From Adiantum capillus-veneris (Eukaryota > Streptophyta > Polypodiopsida > Polypodiales > Pteridaceae): 64,000 nt of DNA. A model generated the notes under the pieces. It was not told where the DNA came from and did no database searches. It saw only the letters and a list, made by a program, of their open reading frames with translations. Below are positions 21,641 through 34,354 of this stretch, piece by piece. The number at the start of each line of letters is the position of its first letter. The first letter of the stretch is position 1. The stretch spans positions 59,200,209-59,264,208 of the forward strand of contig CM043971.1 of the NCBI GenBank assembly GCA_014529385.2, given 5' to 3'. A program made the position numbers and the translations under genes.

Positions 21641-22567
21641 CTGCCAGCGTAGTGGCGCTTCAGCTTCCTTCAAGTGGAAATATTTTTCTAGTACAAGGCT
21701 GCCTTTAAATAAGGGAGCTTTAGCCAAAGGAGGAATATGTTGTGCACTAGACATTATACAAACAACAACGATACAAACAAAATTGTTCTCCAGGGACTGC
21801 AGTCGTCAAAGCCGCTTTTTGGCTACTATTTAAAAAAACACTACAATTATTAAATGTGAATCAAAGCCTCCCATATCTTCTTGTCCCCTTGGAGAGCATT
21901 TCATAGCTCAAGCCCCTCATGAATCATAACCAAACCTAGAGGAACTCCTATTAGACTAGAAGTCTTTTCATATCCCCCCCTATTTCTGTGCCTTAGGGGT
22001 GCTAGGGATTTGTTCAATGGTCCAGTTGCCCTTTCACTTCATTGGGATCATCAATTGAGAAAAAATAATCTTGAGAGAAAAGCCAATCTCAAGATGCACC
22101 CTAATCTTAAGATCATGGATCATCTCGCGACTTGGATTCCATGCTCACCACTAGTGTTAGTGTCTTAATCAACATGGTTGTGTGTGGCTTCCATTAGGAA
22201 ATTTCGGAGGTCATTTGGAGAGTCTTATTGAAGAGAGAGAAAAGAAGGCGCAACCAATGAGCAACAACCTTACATAACGTAGAAATGCATGAAAAATAAC
22301 ACAAAAATGAAACAAACATTTTGAAATATTGAGATTTGTCCCATTTTTGTAAGGTAACTTTTTCGTCTCACAAAGTAGGATCCACTGCCAGTAGCTGTCA
22401 AGTTGCTGAAACCTGACTACTGATTGATAGCTAACTCTCTCCCTTCGTTAAAAGATATCCACTACCTTTATGAAAGGCTTTCAAAACTCATTCTCCCTCC
22501 ATTATACCTATGGCTTCGTCTTCTTCCTGCCCAAGAAGTTCTAGAGGTTGCTCTACACTGTCCCCAA
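21641..22567. other. No gene recognised
   Basis: The region between the MYB upstream region and the Copia insertion. No domain or RNA gene was found. A short ORF begins at 22510 and runs into the LTR. Confidence 0.5.
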
Positions 22568-22572
22568 CTAAC

Positions 22573-22684
22573 TGTTGGAGCTATATATGGCTCACTCTAC
22601 TCAACTTGGTCTCACCTATATATTTGTATCTTGTCCTCAATATGAATCAGTTTTTGGGAGCGTATATGGTGTATCTCTTGTCTC

Positions 22685-22726
<42 letters not shown>

Positions 22727-22735
22727 ATCTCAACA
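22573..22735 (+). repeat. Outer Copia 5' LTR (163 bp)
   Basis: TG...CA ends, with an internal (CT)n of about 18 units. The primer binding site TGGTATCAGAGC (22736-22747), complementary to plant initiator-Met tRNA, follows at once. Confidence 0.95.
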
Positions 22736-23401
22736 TGGTATCAGAGCGGTAACGATCACGCGTCGATTCAATTCATGGTGACAAAACAATATGTGTATGC
22801 GATTCGCATGTAAGATTCAAAATTGCTACAAATTTTATTTTTGAGCGTTGATTCTTGTTAATTGTGATTGTTTTGTGTTAAGAAGAATATGATTAGTGTT
22901 TTGTATGGCATTTATTGCTAATCAATCTAATCGTTGATTACATTTTCTTGTTGATGACACTTTGAACTTCATCTCAATTTTTGGGGGTCTTCTGCTCAAA
23001 ATTTGGAGAAACGGGAAAAGCGCAATGGAACGTAGCGCAACGGCACTTTTCATCCAAAACTTGTTCGTCTCCTCGAGCTCTTCGATTTGAGTTCTAGGTT
23101 TGCGTCAATCGGGAGTTCGCAGTAGAAAGTTATGCTATTTTTATTGAAATTGAGCTTGACGCAGCTTTCTTCGTCCTACTTTTCGTGAAGCGTCCGCGAT
23201 TGTTTTTCTAATTTTGCCGTTAACTTTTTCAAAAAAAATTAGCTTTTTGCTATTCATATTGTGGCCGTCAATCTTGCGTCTCACGCCACTCTATATTGAG
23301 GACTCTTTTATTATTGTCTCCTTTACCCTGCCTTTTTTGGGTGACGTCTCTCACATCTTTGGACGTTCCTTGAGCATCCTTCTTGCGTTTATCGTTGACA
23401 G

Positions 23402-23593
23402 TGTTGGGGTATAAAGCCCAATGTGGTCGCCCAGGTAAGTGGGCGGGCCGCCAGGTATGTACACATATTCTTTTGTAAAAACCTAATAAGAACTCACTAT
23501 GCTCTACACATTACAGTAGAGCGAGTTCACCATATCGTCGTTCTCTTCTTCTCGCACTCTCTCTCGCGTCGCACTTCTGCTTGTACTCCTTCA
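23402..23593 (+). repeat. Inner Copia LTR A
   Basis: It runs from TGTTGGGGTATAAAG to ACTCCTTCA and is followed two bases later by the primer binding site TGGTATCAGAGC (23596-23607). Confidence 0.95.
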
Positions 23594-23937
23594 ACTGGTA
23601 TCAGAGCTCAGATCGAGGCTCGGGGCAGCACTGCAGGAGGCTAGAGTCACCAACTCAGATTGGAGTGAAATTCGACAGGCGAAGACACGGCCCCAATTCT
23701 GAGGTCATCTCGGCCACCGTTCGGCTTCGACAAAGGTCTGCACAGGCCATTTTCGACTACGTGGTCTCGACGGGTGCAGATTAGGTTGTCCGCAGCAATG
23801 ATGTTCACTTTAATGAATCCAAATATCATTCTAAACCAGAAAGGGTTGAGGAGATTAGAAGAGTTGTCTTCCAGGAAGATGGACCTGCACGTGCAAGACA
23901 AAATTTCAGGGCTCAAGAGGAGCAAGGACAGGATAGA

Positions 23938-25610
23938 ATGGAACCACAGGTTGTGGCTGAGCGTGAGCCACCTATTGTGCGTAGATCTGGACGTGTCACG
24001 CGACCTATTGATAGGTTTGTTCCATCTATGAATTATGTCATGTTGACTAATTGCAATGAGCCTTCATGTTACAAGGAAGCAGTGCAAATGAAGGACTCCG
24101 GGAATTGGCAATTGGCCATGTAGTCAGAGATGACAGCTCTGCACAAAAACCAGACATGGAAGCTAGTTAAATTACCACGGGGCAAAAAGGCTCTACCCTG
24201 TAAATGGGTTTACAGGTATAAGATCACCGCTCATGATAGTCAGCCAAAGTACAAAGCAAGGCTTGTTGCCAAGGGCTTTAAGCAAGAACAAGGCATTGAC
24301 TTTGATGAAGTCTTCTCTCCGGTGGTCAAGATGACTATATTGAGATGCTTTCTTGCATTGGTTGCCATATTAGATTTGGTGTTGCACCAAATGGATGTCA
24401 AGACAGCATTCTTCCATGGTGATTTAGATGTGGAAATTTACATGCAGCAGCCAGAAGGGTTTGTTGAGAAAGGCAAGGAAGATTGGGTATGCCAGTTGTT
24501 AAAGAGTCTTTGTGGCTTAAAACAATCACCGAGGGCATGGTACCATAAATTCCACAAGTTTATGCTTTCTCAAGGCTACAAACGTAGTGAGTTCGATCAC
24601 TGTCTATATACAAAGAAGGCTAAGGATGGCAGTTGGTTGATCCTTATTTTGTATGTGGATGACATGTTGATTACTGACAAGAACTTGGAAGAAATTTCAG
24701 CTTTGAAGTCAAAGATGGCAAAATCGTTTGACATGAAAGACATGGGTGAGGCAATTCATATACTTGGTATGCGCATTGAGAGAGACAGATCAAAGAAGTT
24801 GATTTGGTTATCTCAAACATAGTATATTGACAAGGTTTTGCAACGTTTCAATATGGAGAAGGGAAAGGCATTGAGTGTTCCATTGCCACCATATGTGAAA
24901 CTTAGCAAACAAGATTGTCCTGTGTCTGAGGCAGAACAGGCTAAAATGGATAAGATTCCATATGCGTCTGCAGTGGGTAGTTTGATGTATGCAATGATTG
25001 CTACTCGCCCAGACATTGCATTTGCAGTGGGAGTAGTAAGTCGATACATGTCAAACCCAGCAAGAAACATTGCGAGGCAGTGAAAGGAATATTGAGATAC
25101 CTGAAAGCTACAAAGAGTATGCGTATATGCTATGGGAGTCAGGAGCTAAGTGTAAAGGGTTGTACAGACTCAGATTATGCAGGTGACTTAGACAACCGAA
25201 GGTCTACGTCAGGGTATGTCTTTACATTGGCTGGTGGAGCAGTATCATGGCGTTCTAGATTACAAGATTGTGTTACTCAGTCTACTACAGAGGCTGAATA
25301 TGTTGCAGCATCAGAGGCATGCAAAGAATCAATTTGGCTTAATCGACTAGTAACAGATTTGGGAATCAAAGAAGAGATGCTTGTGTTATATTGTGATAGT
25401 CAAAGTGCTATACAATTGGCTCGCAATCCAGTTTATCACTCAAAGACAAAGCATGTGGATGTGAAGTATCATTTCATCAGGGAAATGCTCGAGGATAAGC
25501 AACTTCAGCTTGTCAAAGCTCACACCACAGAAAATCCTGCTCATCTACTTACAAAAGGAATTCCCTCAGAGAGCTTTGCGCATTTTCGCAAGCAGATAGG
25601 TGTAGGGTAG
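23938..25610 (+). pseudogene. Inner Copia reverse transcriptase and RNase H
   Basis: Motifs include RRSGRVTRPIDRFV upstream of the polymerase, [37 protein letters not shown] and YVDDMLITD. The RNase H motifs are CTDSDYAGDLDNRRSTSGYV, TEAEYVAASEACKE and YCDSQSAIQLARNPVYHSKT. The reading is largely open, with about three breaks. Confidence 0.92.
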
Positions 25611-25699
25611 TACATCACTTCTCTACATCTCTTGTATATTAGCTTGTATAGTAGCTTCTCTCACACTTAAAGTACCACATTGGACTTTAAGTGGGAGGT

Positions 25700-25891
25700 C
25701 GTTGGGGTATAAAGCCCAATGTGGTTGCCCAGGTAAGTGGGTGGGCCGCCAGGTATGTACACATATTCTTTTGTAAAAACCTAATAAGAACTCACTATGC
25801 TCTACACATTACAGTAGAGCGAGTTCACCATATCGTCGTGCTCTTCTTCTCGCAGTCTCTCTCGCGTTGCACTTCCGCTCGTACTCCTTCA
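25700..25891 (+). repeat. Inner Copia LTR B
   Basis: It follows the purine tract AAGTGGGAGG and matches LTR A closely. Three bases (ACT) separate it from LTR C; these equal the first three bases after LTR A. Confidence 0.94.
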
Positions 25892-25894
25892 ACT

Positions 25895-26086
25895 TGTTGG
25901 GGTATAAAGCCCAATGTGGTCGCCCAAGTAAGTGGGCGGGCCGCCAGGTATGTACACATATTCTTTTGTAAAAACCTAATAAGAACTCACTATGCTCTAC
26001 ACATTACAGTAGAGCGAGTTCACCATATCGTCGTGCTCTTCTTCTCGCACTCTCTCTCGCGTCGCACTTCCGCTCGTACTCCTTCA
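25895..26086 (+). repeat. Inner Copia LTR C
   Basis: The third LTR, bordered on its right by the target duplication GACAG. It is slightly closer in sequence to LTR A than to LTR B. Confidence 0.94.
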
Positions 26087-26124
26087 GACAGAACGCAGTC
26101 CTCATATTTCTCTCATTCTCAATT

Positions 26125-27342
26125 GTGACCTTCATCATATATGGTGTGCAGATTCTGCGATCTTATCTTATACGTCTTCTCGCAACAAGATATGGCTATG
26201 ACTATTCTCGTCAACAGCTTTCCTTCTGGCAAGCGTTCTGTTCCTCTTTCCAAGGCCAAGGATTTCGAGGCTGGAAAGCAAAGATGTTGTTAATTCTTGA
26301 ATGCGATGAAGTCTCTGATGTTGTTCTTGGAAATCGTGTTTGTTCGCCTCAGCCTGTTGATACGGATAATGATAACGTGCTTATCACTGAAGGACCTATG
26401 TTTGAAGATTGGAATGTTTCCTATACGGATTGGCAAAGACGTGATAAAGCAGCTCATCGGTATATTCTTTCTGTTCTTACTGATTCCCTTTTGCTTGATA
26501 TGTATGAACTGCGTACTTCCCACGACGTATGGAAGTACCTTATTGCAAACTTTCAAAAGAAATCTGTTACAGAAATACTTTATTTAAGAGGGTTGCGTAA
26601 CAAGTTACAATATGAAGTTGGTATTGCCATGACAGGACATATTGAATCTTTCAAATCTATTATTAATCAGCTTGCTCCTGCTGGTGATCCTGTTCCACAA
26701 AAGCAACTGATTACACTTCTCCTTGATACGGTGAAGGACTCTTCTTATGATAACATTGTTACTATTCTCTCTAATAAAGATGGTCTTGATTTCGACCAAG
26801 CCTGCATGTCTTTAATTGAATACTCTCAACGTCAAGAACGTCGTAATGCTGGTCATAATACAGCTATGATTTCACAAGAGGAGACTGAGTCACAACAGAT
26901 GGAACGTGCTTTTTATGCTCGAAGGCGTCCCTTTCAACGAGGAAACCACAGAGGTGGCCGTCGCGGTAATATTTTCTCTTGTCTCAAATTTTCTAATAAG
27001 CAATGTTCTTACTGCAACAGAAATGGCCATAGTGAAGACGATTGTTGGGCACGTCAATATGATGAAGAACACAATATTACCACGAAACAACCACGTTTAT
27101 CTAGAGACTCTTCTTCTTCTTCTTGTGAATATTGTGGACGATCTGATCATCCCACTCATATGTGCTATAAGCGTCGATTCAACACAAATCGTAATAGAGC
27201 ATATGCTACTGAACATCGAAACAACATTGTACCAGAAACAAGCTGCGTCCTATGTTCAATTGCTCCAGACAGAATACTTCATGTACGTGATGGATCACTT
27301 TTTATTGTCGATTCTGGTGCTACAGGAAATATGACTCCATAA
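26125..27342 (+). pseudogene. Outer Copia gag and protease start
   Basis: A long open reading with the Copia gag core (GWKAKMLLILE; YELRTSHDVWKYL; VTEILYLRGLRNKL), two zinc knuckles (CSYCNRNGHSEDDC and CEYCGRSDHPTHMC), then the aspartic protease motif FIVDSGATGNMTP. It belongs to the broken outer element. Confidence 0.92.
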
Positions 27343-27659
27343 CTATCATCCACTAAATGGCTCCATAACTATCATCCACTACCAGTTCAACGTGTTGTTT
27401 ATCTTGCTGATGATACTACTTGTCAAGTAAAGGGTATTGGAGACTTATATCTTGGTACCTTATCTTCTTCCACTCGAATTTTTCGAGGAGTATTACATGT
27501 ACCAGATCTTCAATGTAATCTTCTTTGAGTTGCTAGACTTGTTGATCTTGGTCTATTTGTTGGATTTGATCATACCAAATGTCGAATTGAGAAAGATGGA
27601 CAGACTATAGCCACTGCTCCTCGAAATGGTAATTTGTTTGAAATCTCTCTCAACGATGT

Positions 27660-28030
27660 TGTAGCAAATGTTGTCACTGCTCCAGGTGATCATGATTGCA
27701 AAGTATGGCATCACCGTTTTGTTCATGCTGATTTCTCAAAACTCCTTGATCTTCAACGTCGTGATCTTATTCATGGCATGGATCTTAAAGCCCATCCCCA
27801 TATGGGAATTTGTGAATTTTGTGCTCTTTGGAAACACAATCGTAAACCCTTTCCTCTTTCAAATACAACTCATTCTCATGACATATTGGATCTTGTTCAT
27901 ACTGATATATGTGGACCTCTACTTTCTTCGAGATCACAATATTTCTACTTCATTACTTTCGTTGATGATTTCTCAAGGTATACGGCTGTATTTCTACTTA
28001 GACAAAAATCTGAAGCCTTGTGTGCTCTTG
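27660..28030 (+). pseudogene. Outer Copia integrase, 5' part
   Basis: GAG-pre-integrase (VWHHRFVHADFSKLLDLQ; CEFCALWKHNRKPF) and the first part of the rve core (DLVHTDICGPL, FITFVDDFSRYTAVFLL). Recognisable integrase ends where the CACTA insertion begins. Confidence 0.9.
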
Positions 28031-28250
28031 TGACGCTGTTAGCGACGGGGTTTTTATAACCCCCGGCGTCGCTAAAACCGTCGCTAATAGCGTCGCTACG
28101 AGAGCGTCGCTATATAGAGACGCTCATAGCGACGATCATAGCGACGCTCATAGCGACGCTCATAGAGACGTTTACACAGAAGTCTATAGCGACGCTCATA
28201 GCTACGCTACATAGCAATAAATAGCGACGGTTATAGCAACGCCCGAGAGA
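28031..28250. repeat. CACTA-1 left subterminal repeats
   Basis: A dense array of GCGTCGCTA / TAGCGACGC and ATAGCGACGCTCATAGCGAC motifs in direct and inverted order, where CACTA transposases bind in characterised relatives. Confidence 0.85.
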
Positions 28251-28610
28251 TTTTTTTTTGGTGACAGGGCATTGAATGCCGTGCCACCCATCAACCATAT
28301 TGTACCTGATTCACTTTTGAAAAAAAGTGCAGGGGTAGATAATAGACCCAAAATAGTCACCCACAAGACGCATTGTTTGCAAAATTGACAAGCGTAAAAT
28401 TGACAATTGTACACATCATAGGCAAAATGAATTGATTGGCAAATGTAATAATGACAATTGTACAACATCATAGGCATAAAGAATTGATTGGAAAAATGAA
28501 CTGCGGTGACAAATGTAATAATATACATGGTTCAAAAAGACGTATAAAATCCGTCTCATGATACATAAGCTATGAGAAACCCTAAACTAATGCTATCTAG
28601 CTACGGCTAA

Positions 28611-30062
28611 ACTGACGTCGTCTAGTCAGACGTCTCATCGCATCCAAGCGGCTTATCTGTCGGATTCTGCAAAAAAAGACAATAAGACAGCTTTCAGTAA
28701 GTATAAACATATAACGACATTTATAAAACAATACAAAAAATAGAAAAGAGTAAACCCTAATACTAACCATGCCGCCGCGAGAACTGAGAATGTCCATCAG
28801 GGCGTTTAAGCCCTTCCTGCCTGCGTACTCGCACTCGTACGGTGTGGGATCACGTCCTGTCATCCACCACTGTCAAAACATACAAAGATTTCATTATGTT
28901 AGAATTAAAAAACTCATAAACCCTAAACTATCGAACATAAAGAGCAATGCGAAAACACTTACAAAATCGGCCTCAAATGATGCCCATCCACCGCTCCCCA
29001 AGTGGTGCGAGCTCCCTGCCTCTACTCGCCCTCTGGCTACATCCTTTTGTTGCTTCCACTTGTTGGGATTCTCACGCGCTGCTTTCTTCGCATTCTTCCA
29101 ATCTTCTTTGGCCAGCCAATCTGGCCTGTTACACCCATGCTTGATTGCTTTTTGCACTTCGGAACGCTTGTGTTTGCAGTATTCGCGCATTCAAATCTTC
29201 ATCAGGTCTTCATTGAAGCGTTGATCCCGTGTTGGAACGGGAAACTCATCATGAAGTATGCTGATGACTCTGTTTTTTAAATCACTTGGTACTTCACTCG
29301 ATTTGTTTAGTATGTAGTGTCTAAACAGCTGAGAGAAAAGACCACGCATGCGCGAGATCACCTTCTTGCCGTCATCATCCATGATGATGCCGCCGCTGAA
29401 GTCGACGGAGTAAGGCAAGCCCTCTGGCCGGTGACGCGTGAACCTGGGTGTCCCGGCAGGGGTCTCTAGCGGCGTGTCGATGGGGGTACGGACGTCAGGT
29501 GTCTCCACCGGCGTCTGGGCCTCAAAGCGAGGAGTGTCGAGTGGGGTGGTTCCTGGCGGAGTAGGTAGAGGTGTGTAGCTACTAGGAACAGTCAACCGCG
29601 CAAAACCTGGCGTAGATGGCGATGCTGTGGCTGGTGTGGGGGCGGGCAAAGAAGGGGAGGGTAAAGAGCCTCGTCGAACACGAGGCGGTGTGGAGGCATC
29701 GGCGGCGGAATCCCCACAACAACCGCCACCGCCACCACTAGAGCGCCGGTGTCTAGCCGAGTGTGAAGATCGTCTCGTCGACGCCGAAGCTTCAGAGCGC
29801 GCCGAATGCTCCGAAAGAGAGGGAGATGCGGATGGAGTAGGAACGCGCGATGATGCGCCAGAGCGACGTACCACTGTCTCTGCTGCGGTGACAAAGAAGA
29901 AAGAAACTCCTCATCATCCATACCTGCATTAAACACACGAATATTTAAACTTAATATTGAATGATCAATAGAGTAGACAATGACGCAAAGACCATTAAAT
30001 ACAATGACGTAATGACGCATATAAATACAATGACGCAATGAATTGAGTGATAGAAGAGGCAA
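28611..30062 (-). pseudogene. TNPA-like protein (Ptta/En/Spm family) of CACTA-1
   Basis: A minus-strand spliced reading that resembles plant Ptta/En/Spm accessory proteins, which bind subterminal repeats. A low-complexity Thr/Pro-rich N-terminal part (repeats of TPxxTP) leads to SVDFSGGIIMDDDGKKVI, LFSQLFRHYI and RFNEDLMKI. One in-frame TGA (29191-29193, plausibly from CGA) follows. Then come MREYCKHKRSEVQKA, RPDWLAKEDWKNAKKAARE and GRVEAGSSHHLGSGGWASF. Later exons read WWMTGRDPTPYECEYAGRKG and NPTDKPLGCDETSD, with GT-AG borders such as GATTTT|GTAAGT and TTTTTGCAG|AATCC. The order and spacing fit this family. Confidence 0.78.
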
Positions 30063-30573
30063 GTCGAAAACTCAGAATTTTCAATCAAAAGATGTGAGCG
30101 CGAGTAGAAAAGAGCGTTATACACCGTGGAAAGTACTTAGAGAGCCAGAGCTTTTACAACACGGAGCAAAATTGTTCAAATACAATATTTGTGGCTTTAA
30201 GAGATCTCTCTCTCATCCTCGCATAACTCAGCATAACTTCCTATATCTATATAGAGCTCTCCGTTTAAACACATATCCTCTGTTTCATTTTGTAGCTCCT
30301 CTGCATGCACCCATATAGAGTAGTAGCATCTTGATGCTCGTCTGGCACCACCGCAGCGGCTTCTCATTGAGCATCTTCTCTGATCTCCTCCATTGATGCC
30401 GTTGTGATTGGCACATGGTAGCCTTCATACGTCCTTGCACTACGAGGGGCTACCTCTATAACGTACCACTAGTTTGATGTAGACTTTGTAGGAGGAAATA
30501 TTACCTGCCAGAGCCACATAACTTACATGAGAGCTTTCAAGCACATAACTTGTAAAATGGGGATGTTAACTAT

Positions 30574-33500
30574 TTACATACTTACTTGTTCACAATGCTC
30601 GGGTAGTACGAAAGTGTCTCTTAGGTCAGTCCATTTCTTAGTAGAATCCACCTCAAGAAAACCAGACTCTCCTCTACGCACAGTAGCGTTGCGACCCTCC
30701 ATGATTATCTTGAACCATTGCACGTCGAACAAGTCGACAAAAAATCCTCTGTAATCGATCCTCAAAATCTCTTGTAGCGTGCCGAAGTAAGTGAGTTCCG
30801 CCACCACAGGATCTGCATCAGAGGAACATCGTCGACTAGACTGTTCAAATTTTGCCATGATTCCACAATCTTGAGTAAAACGCTTTTTGTCGATCCGTTC
30901 CACCCTAAAATGTCGACCTTTACACCATGCTGCTGTGTATGACTTATACTACAACGAACAAAGATTATGAGTGGCCGTTCAAACGTTTAGAAATAAAGTC
31001 ACTAGCTAGTCGTACATTGCAAACTTACCTTGGTCGCACAACCCCGAGAGTGCTCCCACTCTTCCTCAGTCACTTCGTCACCGCATTGTTGTGCGCTTTT
31101 CAATTGGTTGTGCAACCATCTTAAGCTCATGAATGTTGGTAGGCTCTCCAGACCCGTCGGATAGTGCATCGGTGGTCATCTTCCCCGTCTCCACTCGATT
31201 CGTGCCCTTTGTCGCTCTTGCTTTGCATCCTCATATTGTGAAATCCACTTTTGCATCACTGGATTGTGAAGCATGCAAAATCGGTTGATTTTAGCCTCTA
31301 GATCTTCCGTCATCTTCTTCTCAACATCGAGATTGCACATGACAATCCCAGATATGCGCTCATCATCTATGGTTCGCCATAGCGTGTCCCGGGCTTTATC
31401 AAATCCGTCTAGCCACTCTCCAATGTACACTAGGGACTCTGATACCAACCAACCTTCTGCCATGCTACCCTCCGGACGTGCCTTTTGACGCACATATCCC
31501 TTAAGCGTTTTCATGAAACGTTCTAGGAAGAACATCCATCTGGAATGAACTGTGCCGGCTATTTCCACCTCATCAACTATGTGAACAAGAAGATGCACCT
31601 GAATGGTTAGCATGGTAGTAGGAAAATGTTTCTCAAACATGCACACAAGCTCTGCAGCATTTAGTTTGGCGAATGGTATGGAGTCTACGTTGATCTCCTT
31701 TTGTGAGATCCATTGCACCAGCTTTGCAAGTTTGTAGATTGTGTTACGGATGTCAAGAGACAAACATCCCTCAATGGCAACCGGTAAAATAAACTGTAAA
31801 GTATGTGCAACAATGATATTAAAGTCCACATTTTATGCAATGATATTAAAGTCCACTATGAACGTACCTGACACATTTTATGCCAATCGTGTGACTTCAA
31901 ACCGGTAAGATTTCCTTCTTTAGTAAAACACGTTCGGAGCGAGTGCATTACGCCAGTGGGGGTCCGCAAAGATTGAATGGTCTCTTTTACTTTGCGTTCT
32001 TGGACTCCTGTGAAAATCCATGGTGCTTTAGGGAGTTTTATCGATCCATCAGATGCTGTTTGCGGCCAATATTTCTCCATACGATCCACATTTCTAAGGT
32101 CAACTCTGCCTCCCAAAGTATCTTTCTTACCGGTCAGATGGTCCCACAGTAGATTACCCACATTCTTGAATATGTGCATTGGATCGAGCAAGTGATTGAT
32201 CATGAGTCGGGGCCAGTATGGTAACTCGTACCATAGAGATAGTCTCTTCATCCCTGGAGGCAATCCGTCATCGCACATCTCCTTCTGCTCTAACCATGCT
32301 TGTGAAGACATCCTTGGTGGCTCTCTTCCCAAAAAGCCATCGCGTAACACATGATTCTCTGGAAGATACGCTTGATGACCTTCGTAGATTTTCTTCTTCA
32401 ATGAGGGCGCCCTACGTGCATTCAGTCTAGGTCCACATGTGACACATGCTCTGTATCCGCTTGTTTGAAGCCCTGCATGTATACACATGATAATAGATCA
32501 ACTATGGGAAAAAACAAGATTTACAGTGTTTGAGTGAGGAGTGTCAATAGGTCACCTGAGCATTCTGTTAGCCCGGGATAGTCATGCATGGTCCACATTA
32601 GAATGCCTCTGATCAAAGCATTCCGTCGTCCTGTGTGCCGGCTCATATCCACCACCTCTATGCCAATCCACAATTGTTGTAGCTCTTCCAATAGTGGACG
32701 AAGATACACATCCATATTCTCCACTTTATATCGCCCTGGCACAATCAAGCTTAGCCATTGGTGCCCCTTCTTCGTAGTCAACCACGGGGGAATGTTGTAG
32801 TTGACGATGACAACGGGCCATACACAGTAAGATGTTGATCTTTGACCAAATGGATTTACGCCATCCATAGCCAGGCCTAAGCGCAAATTTCGAGCTTCCC
32901 TGGCAAAATCCGACCATGTTCCATCTATATGTTTCCAAGCTACGCAATCTGCAGGAATTCGTAGCACACCATCCGAAGATTTATTCTCCTCATGCCATGA
33001 TGCTAGGGCGGCCATGGACTTACATTCAAAGAAATGCTTGATGCGAGGAAGCAGAGGAAAATGTCGCAAAACCTTTTGTGGAATTTTTGTCCCGTGGAGA
33101 TCTACTCGATATCTTTCGGAATCACATTTCGGACACTTCTCCATGTCTATGTATTCCCCTCTGAAAAGAATGGAGTCATTAGGACAAGCGTGGATAGAAT
33201 TGTAGTCCATTCCCAAGTTTCGCAAAATCTTTCTTGCTTCATCTCGGGAATCTAGCATCACATTGTCAGCTGGTAGTATGTGCTCTTTAAGCAATCTACA
33301 CAACATAAAAATACGATACAGTCGTGTAAAAATCTATTAGATCATTATACATTTAGAGTTTTATTAAAGTAAACTAATTGTAATAGATCACCTGAAAAGC
33401 GCTGTGACGCTATTGTCACTCCATCCAAACTTTGCCTGCATGTTGAGAAGAACCAGGAGTGCTTTCAATCTAGACATACGTGCTCCATTATACAATGGCG

Positions 33501-33924
33501 TATCGGCTTCACTTTTCATATCATCATAGATAAGCCTTTCTGAATCCATGATCATCTCGATCATTTCATCAATCTCGGGCTCAAACATTGCCTCGTTGGG
33601 AATGTGCTCTGCATGATCATCCCCCGAGCTGTCAGAGGCTACATCTTGTGGCCTCACATATGCTGCTTGACCAAAGCGCCTGCGAACACGTCTATTGGGT
33701 TGCAAGATTGCTGCTTGTTGGCCAGCGTTAGAGTCCGACGAGTTATAATTAGCAACAACTCGATCTATAATAGATGGATCGAACTCGCCAAATTCGCGAA
33801 TGTGCTGCAAAGAAACACGTCTTGTCCGTCGCACAACATGCTTGCATTGATTACAAGGACAAATGACCCTCGCTGAGAGATAGGTGTTTCGGTTGGACGG
33901 TCCCACATCCTCGTCACTACTCAT
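30574..33924 (-). pseudogene. TNP2-type transposase of CACTA-1, nearly intact
   Basis: The main transposase of the element. Exons with GT-AG borders are 33924-33392, 33295-32556, 32472-31868, 31793 to about 31044, and a later one covering 30903-30574. Exon 1 encodes the transposase-associated N-terminal region (CPCNQCKHVVRR). Exon 2 encodes the TNP2 core (CPNDSILFRGEY, CPKCDSERYRVD, LAMDGVNPFGQRSTSYCVWP, YNIPPWLTTKKGHQWLS, MHDYPGLTECSG). Exon 3 holds CVTCGPRLN and LLDPMHIFKNVGNLLWDHL. Exon 4 holds the DUF4218 region (IQVHLLVHIVDEVEI, HSRWMFFLERFMKTLKGY). The last holds DUF4216 (YFGTLQEILRIDYRGFFVDL). One in-frame TGA at 31176-31178 is visible; otherwise the frames stay open, so decay is recent. 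Confidence 0.9.
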
Positions 33925-33984
33925 AATGAGGATAAAAATCTTATAACCTGGACAACAAATTTAATATTCTATTGGCATTCTTCG

Positions 33985-33989
33985 TCTTA

Positions 33990-34062
<73 letters not shown>
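33985..34062 (+). repeat. (CT)n microsatellite upstream of TNP2-1
   Basis: A CT run of nearly 80 bp with single-base interruptions, 60 bp upstream of the TNP2 start codon on the gene's opposite strand. Confidence 0.95.
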
Positions 34063-34063
<1 letters not shown>

Positions 34064-34354
34064 CCTCACATTCTCTAGTCATGTCCAATCCCCGCACACC
34101 TCGGTCTAGAGGTGCACGGAGATCAGAACCACCGGGTTATAATCTCGTCTTTATTGGTCAATACCTATATTTGTGGGTACAAGAAATCTACAGACCCACG
34201 TCTACATGATACTGCATGTAGTGGACAAAACCCCTTTGCCTCTTCTCTAGTTGTAGCACTTCACAGCATCTTAACATCTTTTCACAGTAGATCTTTTCAC
34301 TGTTCGTCTAACTCTAAACCCTAAACCGTAAGTAGTTCTTGCGTGGACTCGATC

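Larger units (their letters stand above)
23402..26086 (+). mobile_element. Inner Ty1/Copia element, LTR-internal-LTR-LTR
   Basis: It is inserted in the leader of the outer Copia, with target duplication GACAG at 23397-23401 and 26087-26091. Three 192-bp LTRs are present: one at the left and two in a row at the right. The internal part shows reverse transcriptase and RNase H; gag, protease and integrase were not seen. LTRs differ from each other by about 2-4%, so it is young. It is a broken copy. Confidence 0.95.

Noticed and set aside
22510-22752. ORF starting MASSSSCPRSSRG that reads into the outer Copia LTR
   Set aside because: It is short, and most of it is LTR and CT repeat. It is not enough to call a host gene broken by the insertion.
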